64,000 nucleotides of DNA from NCBI GenBank assembly GCA_040394635.1, contig JBEBRW010000004.1, positions 1-64,000 of the forward strand, read 5' to 3'. Positions 8,789 to 16,752 of the stretch are shown here, piece after piece. The translations under genes and the position numbers were made by a program. A model generated the notes under the pieces. It did not search any database. It saw only the letters and a program-made list of their open reading frames with translations, and was not told the DNA's origin. The DNA is from UBA5239 sp040394635 (lineage in GTDB: Bacteria; Verrucomicrobiota; Lentisphaeria; Victivallales; Victivallaceae). Every line of letters starts with the position of its first letter. Positions within the stretch are counted from its first letter, which is position 1.

Positions 8789-9872
8789 TAATCTTTTCCC
8801 ATGGGTAATGAATATCCAGAAGTTTACCGCCCTGCAGGGCGGAGTCGCCAGCGGCGATACCAGGAATCGTAATGGCAAGCCCGCTGCGGATATTGAACGG
8901 TGAAGGGGCATGATTATTCACCGCATCGATAAAAGTTTCCAGCATCATGGCATCGGCACCACCGTGAGCGATATGATGATCGGCGCCGTATTTCAACAGG
9001 TAATCTCTCGGTATATCCCCCAAGGGAATCCGGATATAATCAGGTTGTTGACTGTATTTACCCATGTCGGCATGATAAATTTCCAGACGGTCATTATAGG
9101 CTTTTATCACTCCGGTTGTGGTATAAAAAGTAGTAATATGCGGCGGCCCCGCATAGTTGCAGGAGAAACTGGTTAGAAAACGGATCACCACATTATTACG
9201 GGTACGGTAAAGAGCCGCCATAGCATTGTGCAGTGCTCCGCAGTCCAGATGGTCCCCTGTACCCATGCAGGAGACGGCGATAATCTCGTCGTCCGGCAGC
9301 AACGCCATTACTGGTCCCAGACTGTGAGTACAGTAGCGGCAGGATTCGTATTTGATGCGCCACGGGGTTTCTTCAAAAAGGGACCGCGTATCATGGATAT
9401 ATTCGGTCTCCACATAAAAAGGTTTGCCGATAATGCCGAGCCGGTTGAGTTCCTGCAACAGCAGGGTTTTACTGCGGTAATTCGGATTGGCACCGGCCAT
9501 GAACAGGGCTTGGGAGCTATTTGCTGCATGCCAGAGCCGCTCTGCTTCTTCCAGCGTATAGACCAGGGGAATATCCGAAAGGACATGAAGATTGCGGCGC
9601 AGGGCTGCAATGGAAATTTCGGTGTGGAAAGTAGCCGGAGTTTCAACCAGAACCGCATCCAAGCCGGGAACCGCAAACAATTTATCGGCCGTGGCACAAA
9701 CAGGAATATCCGGATACGTTACTTCTGCTTTGGCTCGAATCCGTCTGTCGGTATCGGCTAATACAATCAACTCTGCTTTCTCATTCAACAATTGAATTAC
9801 TTTCGCCATCTGCAAACCGCGCGAACCGCAACCGATGATACCGAACTTTAACTTTTTGTGCATTTTTTTCAT
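8781..9872 (-). CDS. Gfo/Idh/MocA-family oxidoreductase (atypical EKP motif)
   Basis: This 363-residue protein starts with a Rossmann NAD(P)-binding motif (KFGIIGCGSRGLQ) and has the two-domain Gfo/Idh/MocA layout. In the family the EKP motif after the Rossmann fold carries a conserved lysine; here the position reads HVLSDIPLVYT, so that lysine is missing. Conserved features further on include TEYIHDTRS and HCAH-type substrate residues in HIAHGGADAMM near residue 325. It is first in a three-gene operon under a promoter at 9911-9939. The EKP to DIP change hints at altered or lost redox chemistry. A second in-frame ATG lies three codons inside. Confidence 0.85.
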   Translation of the reverse strand: MKKMHKKLKFGIIGCGSRGLQMAKVIQLLNEKAELIVLADTDRRIRAKAEVTYPDIPVCATADKLFAVPGLDAVLVETPATFHTEISIAALRRNLHVLSDIPLVYTLEEAERLWHAANSSQALFMAGANPNYRSKTLLLQELNRLGIIGKPFYVETEYIHDTRSLFEETPWRIKYESCRYCTHSLGPVMALLPDDEIIAVSCMGTGDHLDCGALHNAMAALYRTRNNVVIRFLTSFSCNYAGPPHITTFYTTTGVIKAYNDRLEIYHADMGKYSQQPDYIRIPLGDIPRDYLLKYGADHHIAHGGADAMMLETFIDAVNNHAPSPFNIRSGLAITIPGIAAGDSALQGGKLLDIHYPWEKIND

Positions 9873-9910
9873 TGTCTTTATTGATTCAATTTGATTCTGC
9901 CTTATTATAT

Positions 9911-9939
9911 ATTATAACTGGAAATATAGTTTCAGGCAA
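9911..9939 (-). promoter_or_regulatory. Promoter of the oxidoreductase operon
   Basis: The minus strand carries TTGCCT (9939-9934), a 17-bp spacer and TATAAT (9916-9911), about 40 bp upstream of the oxidoreductase start. It faces away from the AraC-type gene, fitting a divergently controlled operon. Confidence 0.65.
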
Positions 9940-9947
9940 GAAGAAAA

Positions 9948-9976
9948 ATTGAGCATTTATATGCAAAATTGGGCAT
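9948..9976 (+). promoter_or_regulatory. Candidate AraC-type operator (two direct half-sites)
   Basis: ATTGAGCAT (9948-9956) is repeated as ATTGGGCAT (9968-9976), a 20-bp period or about two helical turns. This is the arrangement AraC-family dimers bind, and it lies just upstream of the -35 of the divergent operon. A small palindrome, GCATTTATATGC, lies between the repeats. Binding by the adjacent regulator is inferred. Confidence 0.5.
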
Positions 9977-9979
9977 AAG

Positions 9980-10759
9980 ATGAATTATTTCGATGATATC
10001 CATTTTCTTGGTGTTAACCGTTTGGTTTCGAGGCAAAGTTATCCTTTGCGCCCAGTCAGTAATGATGCTTTCGGGATGATTGTCGCTGGCTCTGTGATTC
10101 AGCGTTCTGAAAACGAGTGTTTCGAAGCGGAAGCGCCGTTGATTTACTGGACCAGCCGGGGGAAAGTGACCTGCTGGATTAATCCGCCGAATTCGTTTCG
10201 GGATAATTTTTGGGTGGATATCGCAGGGCCGCGGGCAGAGCGGATGCTGGCGGCATTAAACGAAGATTTTCCCCGGGGTTGTATTGTCCCGGATAACCCC
10301 GTCAATTTTTCGAGTATCCTCGAAAAGATGCAACTCATTTGGCAGCAGAAAATTCCAGCTCGACGTTATCGATTGGCTGTGTTGGCCGAGCAATTCGTGG
10401 CGGAGATTTACGAAAGCCATCACCAGCAGCTGCAGCAGGACCGGTTGTATGTATTGGTCAACAAAGTGGCATCCGCTATTTCAGTGCAACCAGGTATAGA
10501 ATACGATTTTACGGCGATTGCGGCGCAGCATCAGTTATCCTATGACCATTTCCGCCGCCGCTTCCGGGAATACCTGGGATGCCCTCCGCACGATTTTCTC
10601 TTGAAATGTCGGCTTGAACAAGCCATTAGGCTTTTGCATGATGAAGCCATGAATATCAAGGAAATCGCCTACCGGTGCGGCTTCGAAAATGCATCAGATT
10701 TTTCACGCTTCTTCCGCAAACGCACCGGGTTCACCCCATCATCCTATCCGCGCAATTAG
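9980..10759 (+). CDS. AraC-family transcriptional regulator
   Basis: This 259-residue protein has an unassigned N-terminal sensor domain of about 150 residues and a C-terminal double helix-turn-helix of the AraC/XylS type. The second helix-turn-helix and family signature are visible as MNIKEIAYRCGFENASDFSR followed by FFRKRTGFTPSSY. It is divergent from the oxidoreductase/acetyltransferase/peptidase operon and shares a roughly 105-bp intergenic region with half-site-like repeats, so it probably activates that operon. No strong ribosome-binding site precedes the ATG. It is the last clear host-type gene before the conjugative element. Confidence 0.9.
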   Translation: MNYFDDIHFLGVNRLVSRQSYPLRPVSNDAFGMIVAGSVIQRSENECFEAEAPLIYWTSRGKVTCWINPPNSFRDNFWVDIAGPRAERMLAALNEDFPRGCIVPDNPVNFSSILEKMQLIWQQKIPARRYRLAVLAEQFVAEIYESHHQQLQQDRLYVLVNKVASAISVQPGIEYDFTAIAAQHQLSYDHFRRRFREYLGCPPHDFLLKCRLEQAIRLLHDEAMNIKEIAYRCGFENASDFSRFFRKRTGFTPSSYPRN

Positions 10760-11116
10760 CAATTTCAAACAGATTTGAAGCCACGACAATGACTGAGAAT
10801 TTCTATACCATGCATCTGGCCTGGCAGCCTTTATGAAACATGAATTGCAGAGAAACAGACGGCGGTTTTAAATCGGCAAAAGCCTTCATTCTCAGAAAAA
10901 AATCACCGATTCCCGACTGGGCTCTTGAAAATCCGATTTTGATCGGGGTATTGCGTTTTAATAAAATAAATCGTCAATCTGCGGAGCTTGACGATTCGGT
11001 GGGAGAATGGGTCTTGCTATTTTTGTTTGGGGATTGTATCATGGGGGTAGTTTCGAAATTCGGGTCGATATTTTTATGATTGGTTTGAAAGATAGAATTT
11101 TAATTGCAGGAAGGTG
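10760..11116. other. Noncoding junction between host-type genes and the conjugative element
   Basis: No convincing gene is seen in these 357 bases; a 79-codon frame inside lacks a ribosome-binding site. The stretch holds a small inverted repeat (CCGAT/ATCGG, 10933-10946) and a stronger 9-bp one at 10969-10996. It may contain the element boundary or the transfer origin, but no attachment-site duplication can be identified from this window. Confidence 0.4.
10969..10996. repeat. Inverted repeat upstream of the relaxase, oriT candidate
   Basis: AATCGTCAA (10969-10977) and TTGACGATT (10988-10996) form a perfect 9-bp stem with a 10-nt loop, 120 bp upstream of the MobF relaxase gene. Relaxases of this family bind a hairpin and nick next to it, and oriT often lies close to the relaxase gene. 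There is no T-run, so a terminator is less likely. The nick site is not identifiable. Confidence 0.35.
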
Positions 11117-14100
11117 ATGGTTTTGTTTAATATGACGAAAATACGGGCGACGAATGGGGGCGGCAAGTCGTTTTATCATAATCATCTTTCGTGCAATGAT
11201 TATTATTCGGAGGGTGAACAGGTGGTGGGGCGTTGGTATGGAGAGCTGGTTTATGATTTCAATTTGTGGAATGCGGAGGTGGAGTCGGAGGCGTTTAGTT
11301 TGTTTCAGAAGAATATCAATCCTGATACGATGGATAAGTTGACTCAGAGGAATGCGACGGGAGGGCCTCGTTTTTTTGATTTTCAGTGTGCGGCTCCGAA
11401 GTCGGTTTCGGTGATGAGTATGTTTGATGAGCGTTTGGCGTGGGCGCACAGCAAGGCGGTGTTGGTGGCGATGCGGGAAATGGAAAAGCTGGCGGCGGTG
11501 AGGCTGCGCAAGGGAGATCAGGTGCGGACGAATAATTATGAAATTACGGGAAAAATTATTTATGCGTCGTTTCGGCATGATGCGAGTCGGGCGCTTGATC
11601 CTCAATTACATACGCATAATGTGGTTTGCAATGTAACGAAAACGGCGGATGGTGAGTTCAAGGCGTTGGAGAGTCTGGAGATGGTGCGGGCGATCCGTTA
11701 TGCGGGCAAGGTTTATCATAATGAACTGGCGAAGATTTGTCATGATCTGGGGTATAAGACAGTGAACCATCTGGACGACAAGGGGAGTATTGTCTGGTTT
11801 GATATTGAGGGGGTTTCTGGAGAAGTGATGGAGGTTTTTTCGAAGCGCCGGGGGCAGATTGAGGCGCAGGAAAAGAAATTTATCGAGGAGCACGGGCGAA
11901 AACCTACTTTGGCGGAGAATAATTTCATATCGATGACGACACGGGATGAAAAGTTGCAGGAAATCAGCGGCAAGAAAGTGCGGGAGTATCAGTTTGAGCA
12001 GCTTACGCATGCGCAGAAGCATACGTTGAAATTATTGGCGCACGAGGCTGAGATCAATTTTATGAAGGAAGGAACGGCAGGGCGTGAAGCGACGGTGGAG
12101 ATGATTCAGGCGGCGCTGCCGGTAGTTTATGAGCGTGACAGTGTATTGAAGCTCGATAAAGTGCTGGCGGAGACATTGAATCAGAACCTTGGCAGGATTG
12201 ACTTAAAGACACTGAAAGCAGCTGTAAATGATGTGGAGGAGCTGAAAAATCTAGGCGGGTTGGAAGTGAATCCGTATTATTCGACGGAGAAGATTATCCA
12301 GCAGGAACTTTATGCGATTGAGTCGGTGGAAACGCAGAAGGATCTGTTTGCGCCGATAGCGGCGGATTTCGTGGCGTTTCCGGAGCAGGAAACGCGGCAG
12401 AAGCAAGCGGAGTTGATTCATGGGATGTTGAACTCGAAAGATCGGTTTAATTTATTCAGGGGCGTGGCTGGTACCGGAAAGACTTCGACATTGCAGGAAC
12501 TTTGTAAAGGATTGCGGAGTGGTGGCATAGAAAGCATACATTTGATCGCGCCTACTAATTCGGCAACGGATGTATTGAAGCAGGAGGGGTTCAAACAGTC
12601 GCAGACGGTGGCGAGTTTTCTATTGTCGCAGAAGAAGCCGCCTGGCGGGAGTTATGTGATCATCGATGAATCGGGACTGAATTCTTTGCGCGAGGGGGTG
12701 GAGATTGTCAAGGTCGCGCGCGCGAATAATTATAGAGTGCTTTTTGTGGGGGATGCGCGGCAGCATAACGCGGTCGAGAATGGGGATTTCTTCCGTTTGC
12801 TGGAGGAACATTCGGAGATTGAGCGGTTTTCATTGACGGATATCCATCGGCAACAAAACGAGGAATATCGGCGTGGAATTTCGGACTGTGCTTTGGGACG
12901 TTTTAATGCGGCATTCGAGCGTTTTGATGCGAATGGATTTATCCATGAAGGCAAGAATAAATACTTGACCCAGGCAGCTGAGAGCTATATGGAATATACG
13001 GAAAATGGACAGTTCATCGACCGGGCGATATTGGTGGCGCCAACGCACGATGAAGGGGATCAATTGACCGATGCGGTACGCTCAAAATTGAAGGATTTTG
13101 GCTCGATCAAAGGGGATGGTCAGGCAAAAGAGGTATTTCGTTCATGGAACTGGCCGAAGGCGCGGCTGCGGGATGCCGGGAACTATCAGCCGGGTATGGC
13201 GGTGGCGTTTATCCGGAACATGAAGGATATCGCGAAGGCCGGCGAAACGGTAACAGTTACCGATATTAAGGATGGGAGCCTGATTTTGGATAACGGCAAG
13301 GCCATTTATGCCAGACGATGCGCGGAATTCATCGAAGTTGGTGAACGGCGCACAATCGAGCTGTGCGAGGGGGATTTGATCCAGTTCAATGTCAATTTGC
13401 GTGATCAGCGGATTTATAACGGCAATATCGCCATGATTACCGCTGATCCAGGCAAAGTGATGATGCTGTATTCGGACGGACAACCGCGCGAATTGGTCGA
13501 TCTGCCGACCGGGTATGACACCTTCAAATACGGTTGGGTGACGACTTCGTATAAATCACAGGGGCGTACCGCTGAAAACGTAGTGGTCGCGGCGCAGTCA
13601 CTCGATCGCAAAGCATTTTATGTGGCGCTCAGCCGCGGGCGACAGCACATGGCGCTTCATTGCCCGGAAAAGGAATTCCTGAAAGCGCGGCTGTCGCTCA
13701 ATTCCGACCGCAATAGTGTCCACGACCTAGTGAAATCCGGAGAGATCAGGCAAGATGCGATTCTCCATCTTTCCGAAGAAGCGCGGGAAGCCAAGGCGAA
13801 GACATTGCCGGATACGACTTATAAATCAATCAAGGGCCGCGCCGCACGACTGATGGAGTACGTCAAAGGCGCGGTAATCCGAGTCCGTGAAACCGCCCGG
13901 AAAACGATTGCCCGGCGCAGACATTTCAGGAAATACGGCTATGGATTCATCACAGATAAAACCTATTTCGAGCAGGATATCAGCTTTGCCGTCGAGGCCA
14001 AGCCCGAACCGGCGGTTAACCAGAAGGGCCAATCCCCGTATGCCGGTAATCCGTACATGGAAAAACTGATGAATTTAAACGGTCCGCCAGTTTCCGCTAA

Positions 14101-14503
14101 TTCGCCCACGGAAAAATATCCGACAACAGTGGTTCCGACTTCACCGGACCGTTTGAAGCTCAAAGAGAATATGCGAGTAACCGATGTGGATAATCCGTTG
14201 ATGAGAAAACTCAAAGGTCTGACCGGTTCGTCAAATCCTCCTTCCAAGTCATCCGAAAAAAAGTATCCGGCTATGTCAATGCCGTCTCCTGCGGACCGCT
14301 TGAAGAGCAAGAGAAAATTGGCATCGGTAGAGAAAATTACGGAACCGCTGGTCACGGGGCCGGAAAAAGGCAACACCGAAAAACCAAAAACAGAGGATAT
14401 CAGTCATGAAAAAGAACAACCAAAATCGATCAAAAAACCAAGATTCGCCAGAAAACTTTCTTCGCCGGCAAAGAAGAAACCGCCACGCGGCATGGACCTG
14501 TAA
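11117..14503 (+). CDS. MobF-family conjugative relaxase-helicase (TraI/TrwC-like)
   Basis: This roughly 1128-residue protein is a bifunctional transfer initiator. Its N-terminal TrwC relaxase domain has the tyrosine pair in NDYYSEGEQVVGRWYG (Tyr29/30) and the three-histidine metal site in FRHDASRALDPQLHTH (His154, His165, His167). A superfamily-1 helicase follows, with Walker A GVAGTGKT near 449, the IDESG box near 515 and the UvrD-type C-terminal block VTTSYKSQGRT near 805. The last 200 residues are Lys/Pro-rich and repetitive. A GTG at 11114 and an ATG at 11132 are alternative starts; conserved similarity begins at the latter. The relaxase nicks oriT, stays bound to the 5' end and unwinds the strand for export. 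Confidence 0.93.
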   Translation: MVLFNMTKIRATNGGGKSFYHNHLSCNDYYSEGEQVVGRWYGELVYDFNLWNAEVESEAFSLFQKNINPDTMDKLTQRNATGGPRFFDFQCAAPKSVSVMSMFDERLAWAHSKAVLVAMREMEKLAAVRLRKGDQVRTNNYEITGKIIYASFRHDASRALDPQLHTHNVVCNVTKTADGEFKALESLEMVRAIRYAGKVYHNELAKICHDLGYKTVNHLDDKGSIVWFDIEGVSGEVMEVFSKRRGQIEAQEKKFIEEHGRKPTLAENNFISMTTRDEKLQEISGKKVREYQFEQLTHAQKHTLKLLAHEAEINFMKEGTAGREATVEMIQAALPVVYERDSVLKLDKVLAETLNQNLGRIDLKTLKAAVNDVEELKNLGGLEVNPYYSTEKIIQQELYAIESVETQKDLFAPIAADFVAFPEQETRQKQAELIHGMLNSKDRFNLFRGVAGTGKTSTLQELCKGLRSGGIESIHLIAPTNSATDVLKQEGFKQSQTVASFLLSQKKPPGGSYVIIDESGLNSLREGVEIVKVARANNYRVLFVGDARQHNAVENGDFFRLLEEHSEIERFSLTDIHRQQNEEYRRGISDCALGRFNAAFERFDANGFIHEGKNKYLTQAAESYMEYTENGQFIDRAILVAPTHDEGDQLTDAVRSKLKDFGSIKGDGQAKEVFRSWNWPKARLRDAGNYQPGMAVAFIRNMKDIAKAGETVTVTDIKDGSLILDNGKAIYARRCAEFIEVGERRTIELCEGDLIQFNVNLRDQRIYNGNIAMITADPGKVMMLYSDGQPRELVDLPTGYDTFKYGWVTTSYKSQGRTAENVVVAAQSLDRKAFYVALSRGRQHMALHCPEKEFLKARLSLNSDRNSVHDLVKSGEIRQDAILHLSEEAREAKAKTLPDTTYKSIKGRAARLMEYVKGAVIRVRETARKTIARRRHFRKYGYGFITDKTYFEQDISFAVEAKPEPAVNQKGQSPYAGNPYMEKLMNLNGPPVSANSPTEKYPTTVVPTSPDRLKLKENMRVTDVDNPLMRKLKGLTGSSNPPSKSSEKKYPAMSMPSPADRLKSKRKLASVEKITEPLVTGPEKGNTEKPKTEDISHEKEQPKSIKKPRFARKLSSPAKKKPPRGMDL

Positions 14504-14518
14504 GTGGAGGATTTGTTT

Positions 14519-14791
14519 ATGAGTTTAAATTCCAAACCCTGGGATGTTCTGAACAAGCCTTGTCCCCGCGTCTGGCTATTGCTGGAAGAGAAAAACATTC
14601 TCATCAGAACCGATCATATCGACAAAGTCACCGCCTCGACGGATTTTCTGACGCTGACATTCGACTGCGAATACGGACAGGTAACAATCGCCGCCGCCGA
14701 AAGCCTCCAGCAACTCTTCGAGGAGCTTCAAATGGAGCGGATTCGCCTGATCGACGGGCGCAAGCTGAAAATAAAAGCTGTTTTCGCCTGA
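14519..14791 (+). CDS. Small protein of unknown function, coupled to the relaxase
   Basis: This 90-residue protein (MSLNSKPWDVLNKPCPRVWL at the N terminus) starts 16 bp after the relaxase stop behind GGAGG with 8-nt spacing, so it is almost surely co-transcribed. It is predicted soluble with alternating strands (ILIRTDHIDKVTAS, FLTLTFDCEYGQVTI) and a short C-terminal helix. I recognise no family. The position suggests a relaxosome accessory factor, but nothing in the sequence shows this. Confidence 0.7.
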   Translation: MSLNSKPWDVLNKPCPRVWLLLEEKNILIRTDHIDKVTASTDFLTLTFDCEYGQVTIAAAESLQQLFEELQMERIRLIDGRKLKIKAVFA

Positions 14792-14805
14792 AACAGGCTG
14801 GATAT

Positions 14806-15168
14806 CTATACTTGAAGTGTTTTCAAATACTTGGGATAGGCATCGGATAGCATCATGTCGTCCAGCTCGGAATCATCGAAGTCTTTGATCACGCAGACCC
14901 AGCCTTTCTCCTCCGGGGAACGATTGATCAATGCCGGGTTTTCAGAAAGCTCTTCATTGACCTCGCTGACGGTGCCGCTGAGCGGAGCATATATTTCCAA
15001 CCCATTGAGTACGGCCATGGCATCGCCCACGATATAGTCTTCATCTTCGACCGACAATTTGACCCGTGTGATTTTGCCCAGTTCATTGACACCATAATTG
15101 GTAATTCCGACGATTGCTTCGCCATCACAGACATCGAGTCATATGTGATCCTCAGTATAATATTTCAT
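14806..15168 (-). pseudogene. gcvH-like: Glycine cleavage H-protein-like gene, interrupted by TGA and lacking the lipoyl-lysine segment
   Basis: Reading from ATG at 15168 gives MKYYTEDHI, a TGA at 15141-15139, then LDVCDGEAIVGITNYG, which matches the H-protein N terminus with the stop replacing the Trp of the usual EDHxW motif. The frame then stays open to 14806 with the H-protein layout (EIYAPLSGTVSEVNEELSEN, then GW). The segment that normally carries the lipoylated lysine (ESVKAxSD before xYAPxSG) is shortened to VLNGLEIYAPLSG with no lysine. It therefore could not carry lipoyl groups even if the stop were read through. The alternative is a short protein starting at the internal ATG at 15057. 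It lies head-to-head with the relaxase operon end. Confidence 0.75.
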
Positions 15169-15233
15169 TCATGCCTCGGTTTTATGTTGTTTGCAGAAAT
15201 AATGACTCCATATAGAGAAAATGCAAGCACGAT

Positions 15234-15313
15234 AAATAAAAAAAGGAAAACTTGACCCGCTGCCGGTGGGAGTGGGATTGAGAGAAAGAGGGACCGGCAG
15301 ACGGAATCAGGTT
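15234..15313 (-). terminator. Terminator downstream of the histone-like gene
   Basis: CTGCCGGT (15260-15267) pairs perfectly with ACCGGCAG (15293-15300), extended by AACTTGA/TCAGGTT (15249-15255, 15307-15313), with a pyrimidine-rich loop. On the minus strand it is followed by TTCCTTTTTTT. It lies about 110 bp after the stop of the Lys/Ala-rich gene and resembles the terminator at 16240-16312. Confidence 0.7.
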
Positions 15314-15419
15314 CTCCGAAAAATTTAAATGCTACGATATCTCCAGTCGAAACAAAATAACCGGCTTTCTCGGCGATATAATTGAATACGGCAACCTTGA
15401 AAGCCGATATTTGCTTAAC

Positions 15420-16061
15420 TTATTTTTTGTTGGAAGTTTTCTTGGCCGGAGCGGCTTTTTTCGCCGGTGCCACTTTGGGTACGGAAACCTTTTTCACGGC
15501 AGACTTTTTGACCGGAGCGGCTTTTTTCGCCGGCGCCACTTTGGGTACGGCAACCTTTTTCGCGGTAGACTTTTTGACCGGAGCAGCAGTTTTCACCTTG
15601 ACCACTTTCTTGATTGGAGCAGCCTTGGATACAGCAGTTTTTTTAGCCGAAACTTTTGGTGTGACAGTTTTTTTAACCGGAGCGGCTTTCGGAGCAATTT
15701 TTTTTGCCGGCACAGCTTTGGATACGGCGACCTTTTTCGCGGGAATTGCTTTCTTGGCCGGGGCGGCTTTCGATACAACTGCTTTTTTCGACTTGGCTGA
15801 TGCAGCTTTGGATACGGCAGTCTTTGGGATTGGCGCAACAACTTTTTTCATTGATGCCGCAACATTCTTTATCGCGGTGATTTTCTTGACCGGAGCGGCT
15901 TTCGATGCAGTAGCTTTAGTCGGGGAAGTTTTCGGGGTAACTGTTTTTTTCGGCGGGGCCTTTTGGGCGGTGATGACTGCCTTTTTAGCGGAGGCGGTTT
16001 TCTTTACAGGCGTTGTGTTTTTTTTGACGGGGGCGGCTTTTTCTTTTCTCGTCTTTTCCAT
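15420..16061 (-). CDS. Histone H1-like Lys/Ala/Pro-rich repeat protein
   Basis: This 213-residue, extremely basic protein is made almost wholly of KKAAPVKK/VSKAAPAKK-type units and has no acidic or aromatic core. The last third is built from a 22-residue unit matching a 66-bp DNA tandem repeat. The composition matches bacterial H1-like or AlgP-like proteins that bind DNA through disordered basic tails. AAGGA precedes the ATG. In a conjugative element it could package or mask DNA, together with the HU-like protein at 34664. That role is inference. Low complexity makes family assignment uncertain and copy number prone to change. Confidence 0.8.
   Translation of the reverse strand: MEKTRKEKAAPVKKNTTPVKKTASAKKAVITAQKAPPKKTVTPKTSPTKATASKAAPVKKITAIKNVAASMKKVVAPIPKTAVSKAASAKSKKAVVSKAAPAKKAIPAKKVAVSKAVPAKKIAPKAAPVKKTVTPKVSAKKTAVSKAAPIKKVVKVKTAAPVKKSTAKKVAVPKVAPAKKAAPVKKSAVKKVSVPKVAPAKKAAPAKKTSNKK
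15448..15600. repeat. 66-bp tandem repeat, about 2.3 copies, inside the histone-like gene
   Basis: Units begin with GGAGC at 15448, 15514 and 15580, an exact 66-bp period (22 codons). Copies one and two differ at only a few positions. The in-frame period means unit gain or loss would lengthen or shorten the basic tail without a frameshift. Confidence 0.85.
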
Positions 16062-16239
16062 TTAGCATTCCTTCTTGTTGAATGTTTTGGCGACAATGCC
16101 GTTCTCTTGTCCCTAATATAATTCAAGCAGGCCTGCAATCAAGGGCAGCCGATTGAAAATATCAATGATTTTCCAGCAGATATTTTTCGGCGATAAACAC
16201 GCAACAAAATAGCCGATGCCGCGCAATGGCGATGGCGGT

Positions 16240-16312
16240 AAAAAAAGAAACCTGACCTGATGCCGGGGGAATTGAGAGGGAGTAGAGAGATTACGGTAGG
16301 CAGGACAGGTTT
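16240..16312 (-). terminator. Terminator downstream of the 140-residue gene
   Basis: AAACCTG (16248-16254) pairs with CAGGTTT (16306-16312) with further inner pairing (CCTG/CAGG, GCCG/CGG), followed on the minus strand by TTTTTTT. It begins 7 bp after the stop at 16319. Its loop is rich in CTCTC like that of the terminator at 15234-15313. Confidence 0.7.
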
Positions 16313-16318
16313 CCAAAA

Positions 16319-16741
16319 TCAGGATGCCAATTGGTTTTCCGGCAGGACTTTTTTAGCGTGAGTTAGCTCGGGGTGTTCTTCGAAATAGTCGGTGATCCGC
16401 ATTCGGGAACCGGTGTTGAACAGGATTTTGCCGGTCTTCCGTTCGGTCAGGGTATGGCGGGTATCGCCGTCCGACAGTCGATGGACAACCCATTGCAAAT
16501 CGACGCTGGCCCACTTTTCGGCAAATTCAGCTTCTTCTGCCGCGATAAGCTCAAAATGTGCTTTGACGGCCTCATATTGTGTGGGATAATTATTGCCGGT
16601 ACGGGTGCATTCCCAGCCGTCGGCAACCAGGTTTCCGGTGCGGTAATTGATGCGCTTGCCGTGCTGAATAATGCCGCGTTTGATGGCTTCCTTGCCGGTG
16701 ATCCCAAAGTCTTCTTTGATTTTGCTGTCGAAATAGGACAT
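16319..16741 (-). CDS. Conserved mobile-element protein of unknown function
   Basis: A 140-residue soluble protein beginning MSYFDSKIKEDFGITGKEAI with AAGGA 7 nt before its ATG. It contains a basic, aromatic-rich middle (RINYRTGNLVADGWECTRTG) and an acidic helix (FELIAAEEAEFAEKW). No family is recognised. It is last in a leftward string of four small genes ending at the terminator at 16240-16312. Its small size and neighbours are typical of plasmid or ICE early-region genes, but function cannot be inferred. Confidence 0.75.
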   Translation of the reverse strand: MSYFDSKIKEDFGITGKEAIKRGIIQHGKRINYRTGNLVADGWECTRTGNNYPTQYEAVKAHFELIAAEEAEFAEKWASVDLQWVVHRLSDGDTRHTLTERKTGKILFNTGSRMRITDYFEEHPELTHAKKVLPENQLAS

Positions 16742-16752
16742 ATTTTTTTCCT

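Noticed and set aside
10840..11079. A 79-codon frame upstream of the relaxase
   Set aside because: No ribosome-binding site, no conserved feature, and it contains the inverted repeat considered an oriT candidate.
10760..11116. Left attachment site of the element
   Set aside because: No tRNA, integrase or direct-repeat pair could be found within the window, so the boundary cannot be placed.
15139..15141. TGA read as Trp or selenocysteine in the gcvH-like gene
   Set aside because: All other genes in the window use TGG for Trp and TGA as a normal stop. The codon replaces Trp, and the protein also lacks its lipoyl lysine, so decay is simpler.
15448..15600. CRISPR-like array
   Set aside because: The 66-bp units are contiguous tandem repeats inside a coding gene with no spacers; no cas genes are present.
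15382..16065. A 227-codon open frame on the plus strand with Ala/Phe/Thr-rich repeats resembling a membrane or surface protein
   Set aside because: It is the complement of the Lys/Ala-rich histone-like gene; the repeat pattern comes from the opposite strand, which has the ribosome-binding site and terminator.
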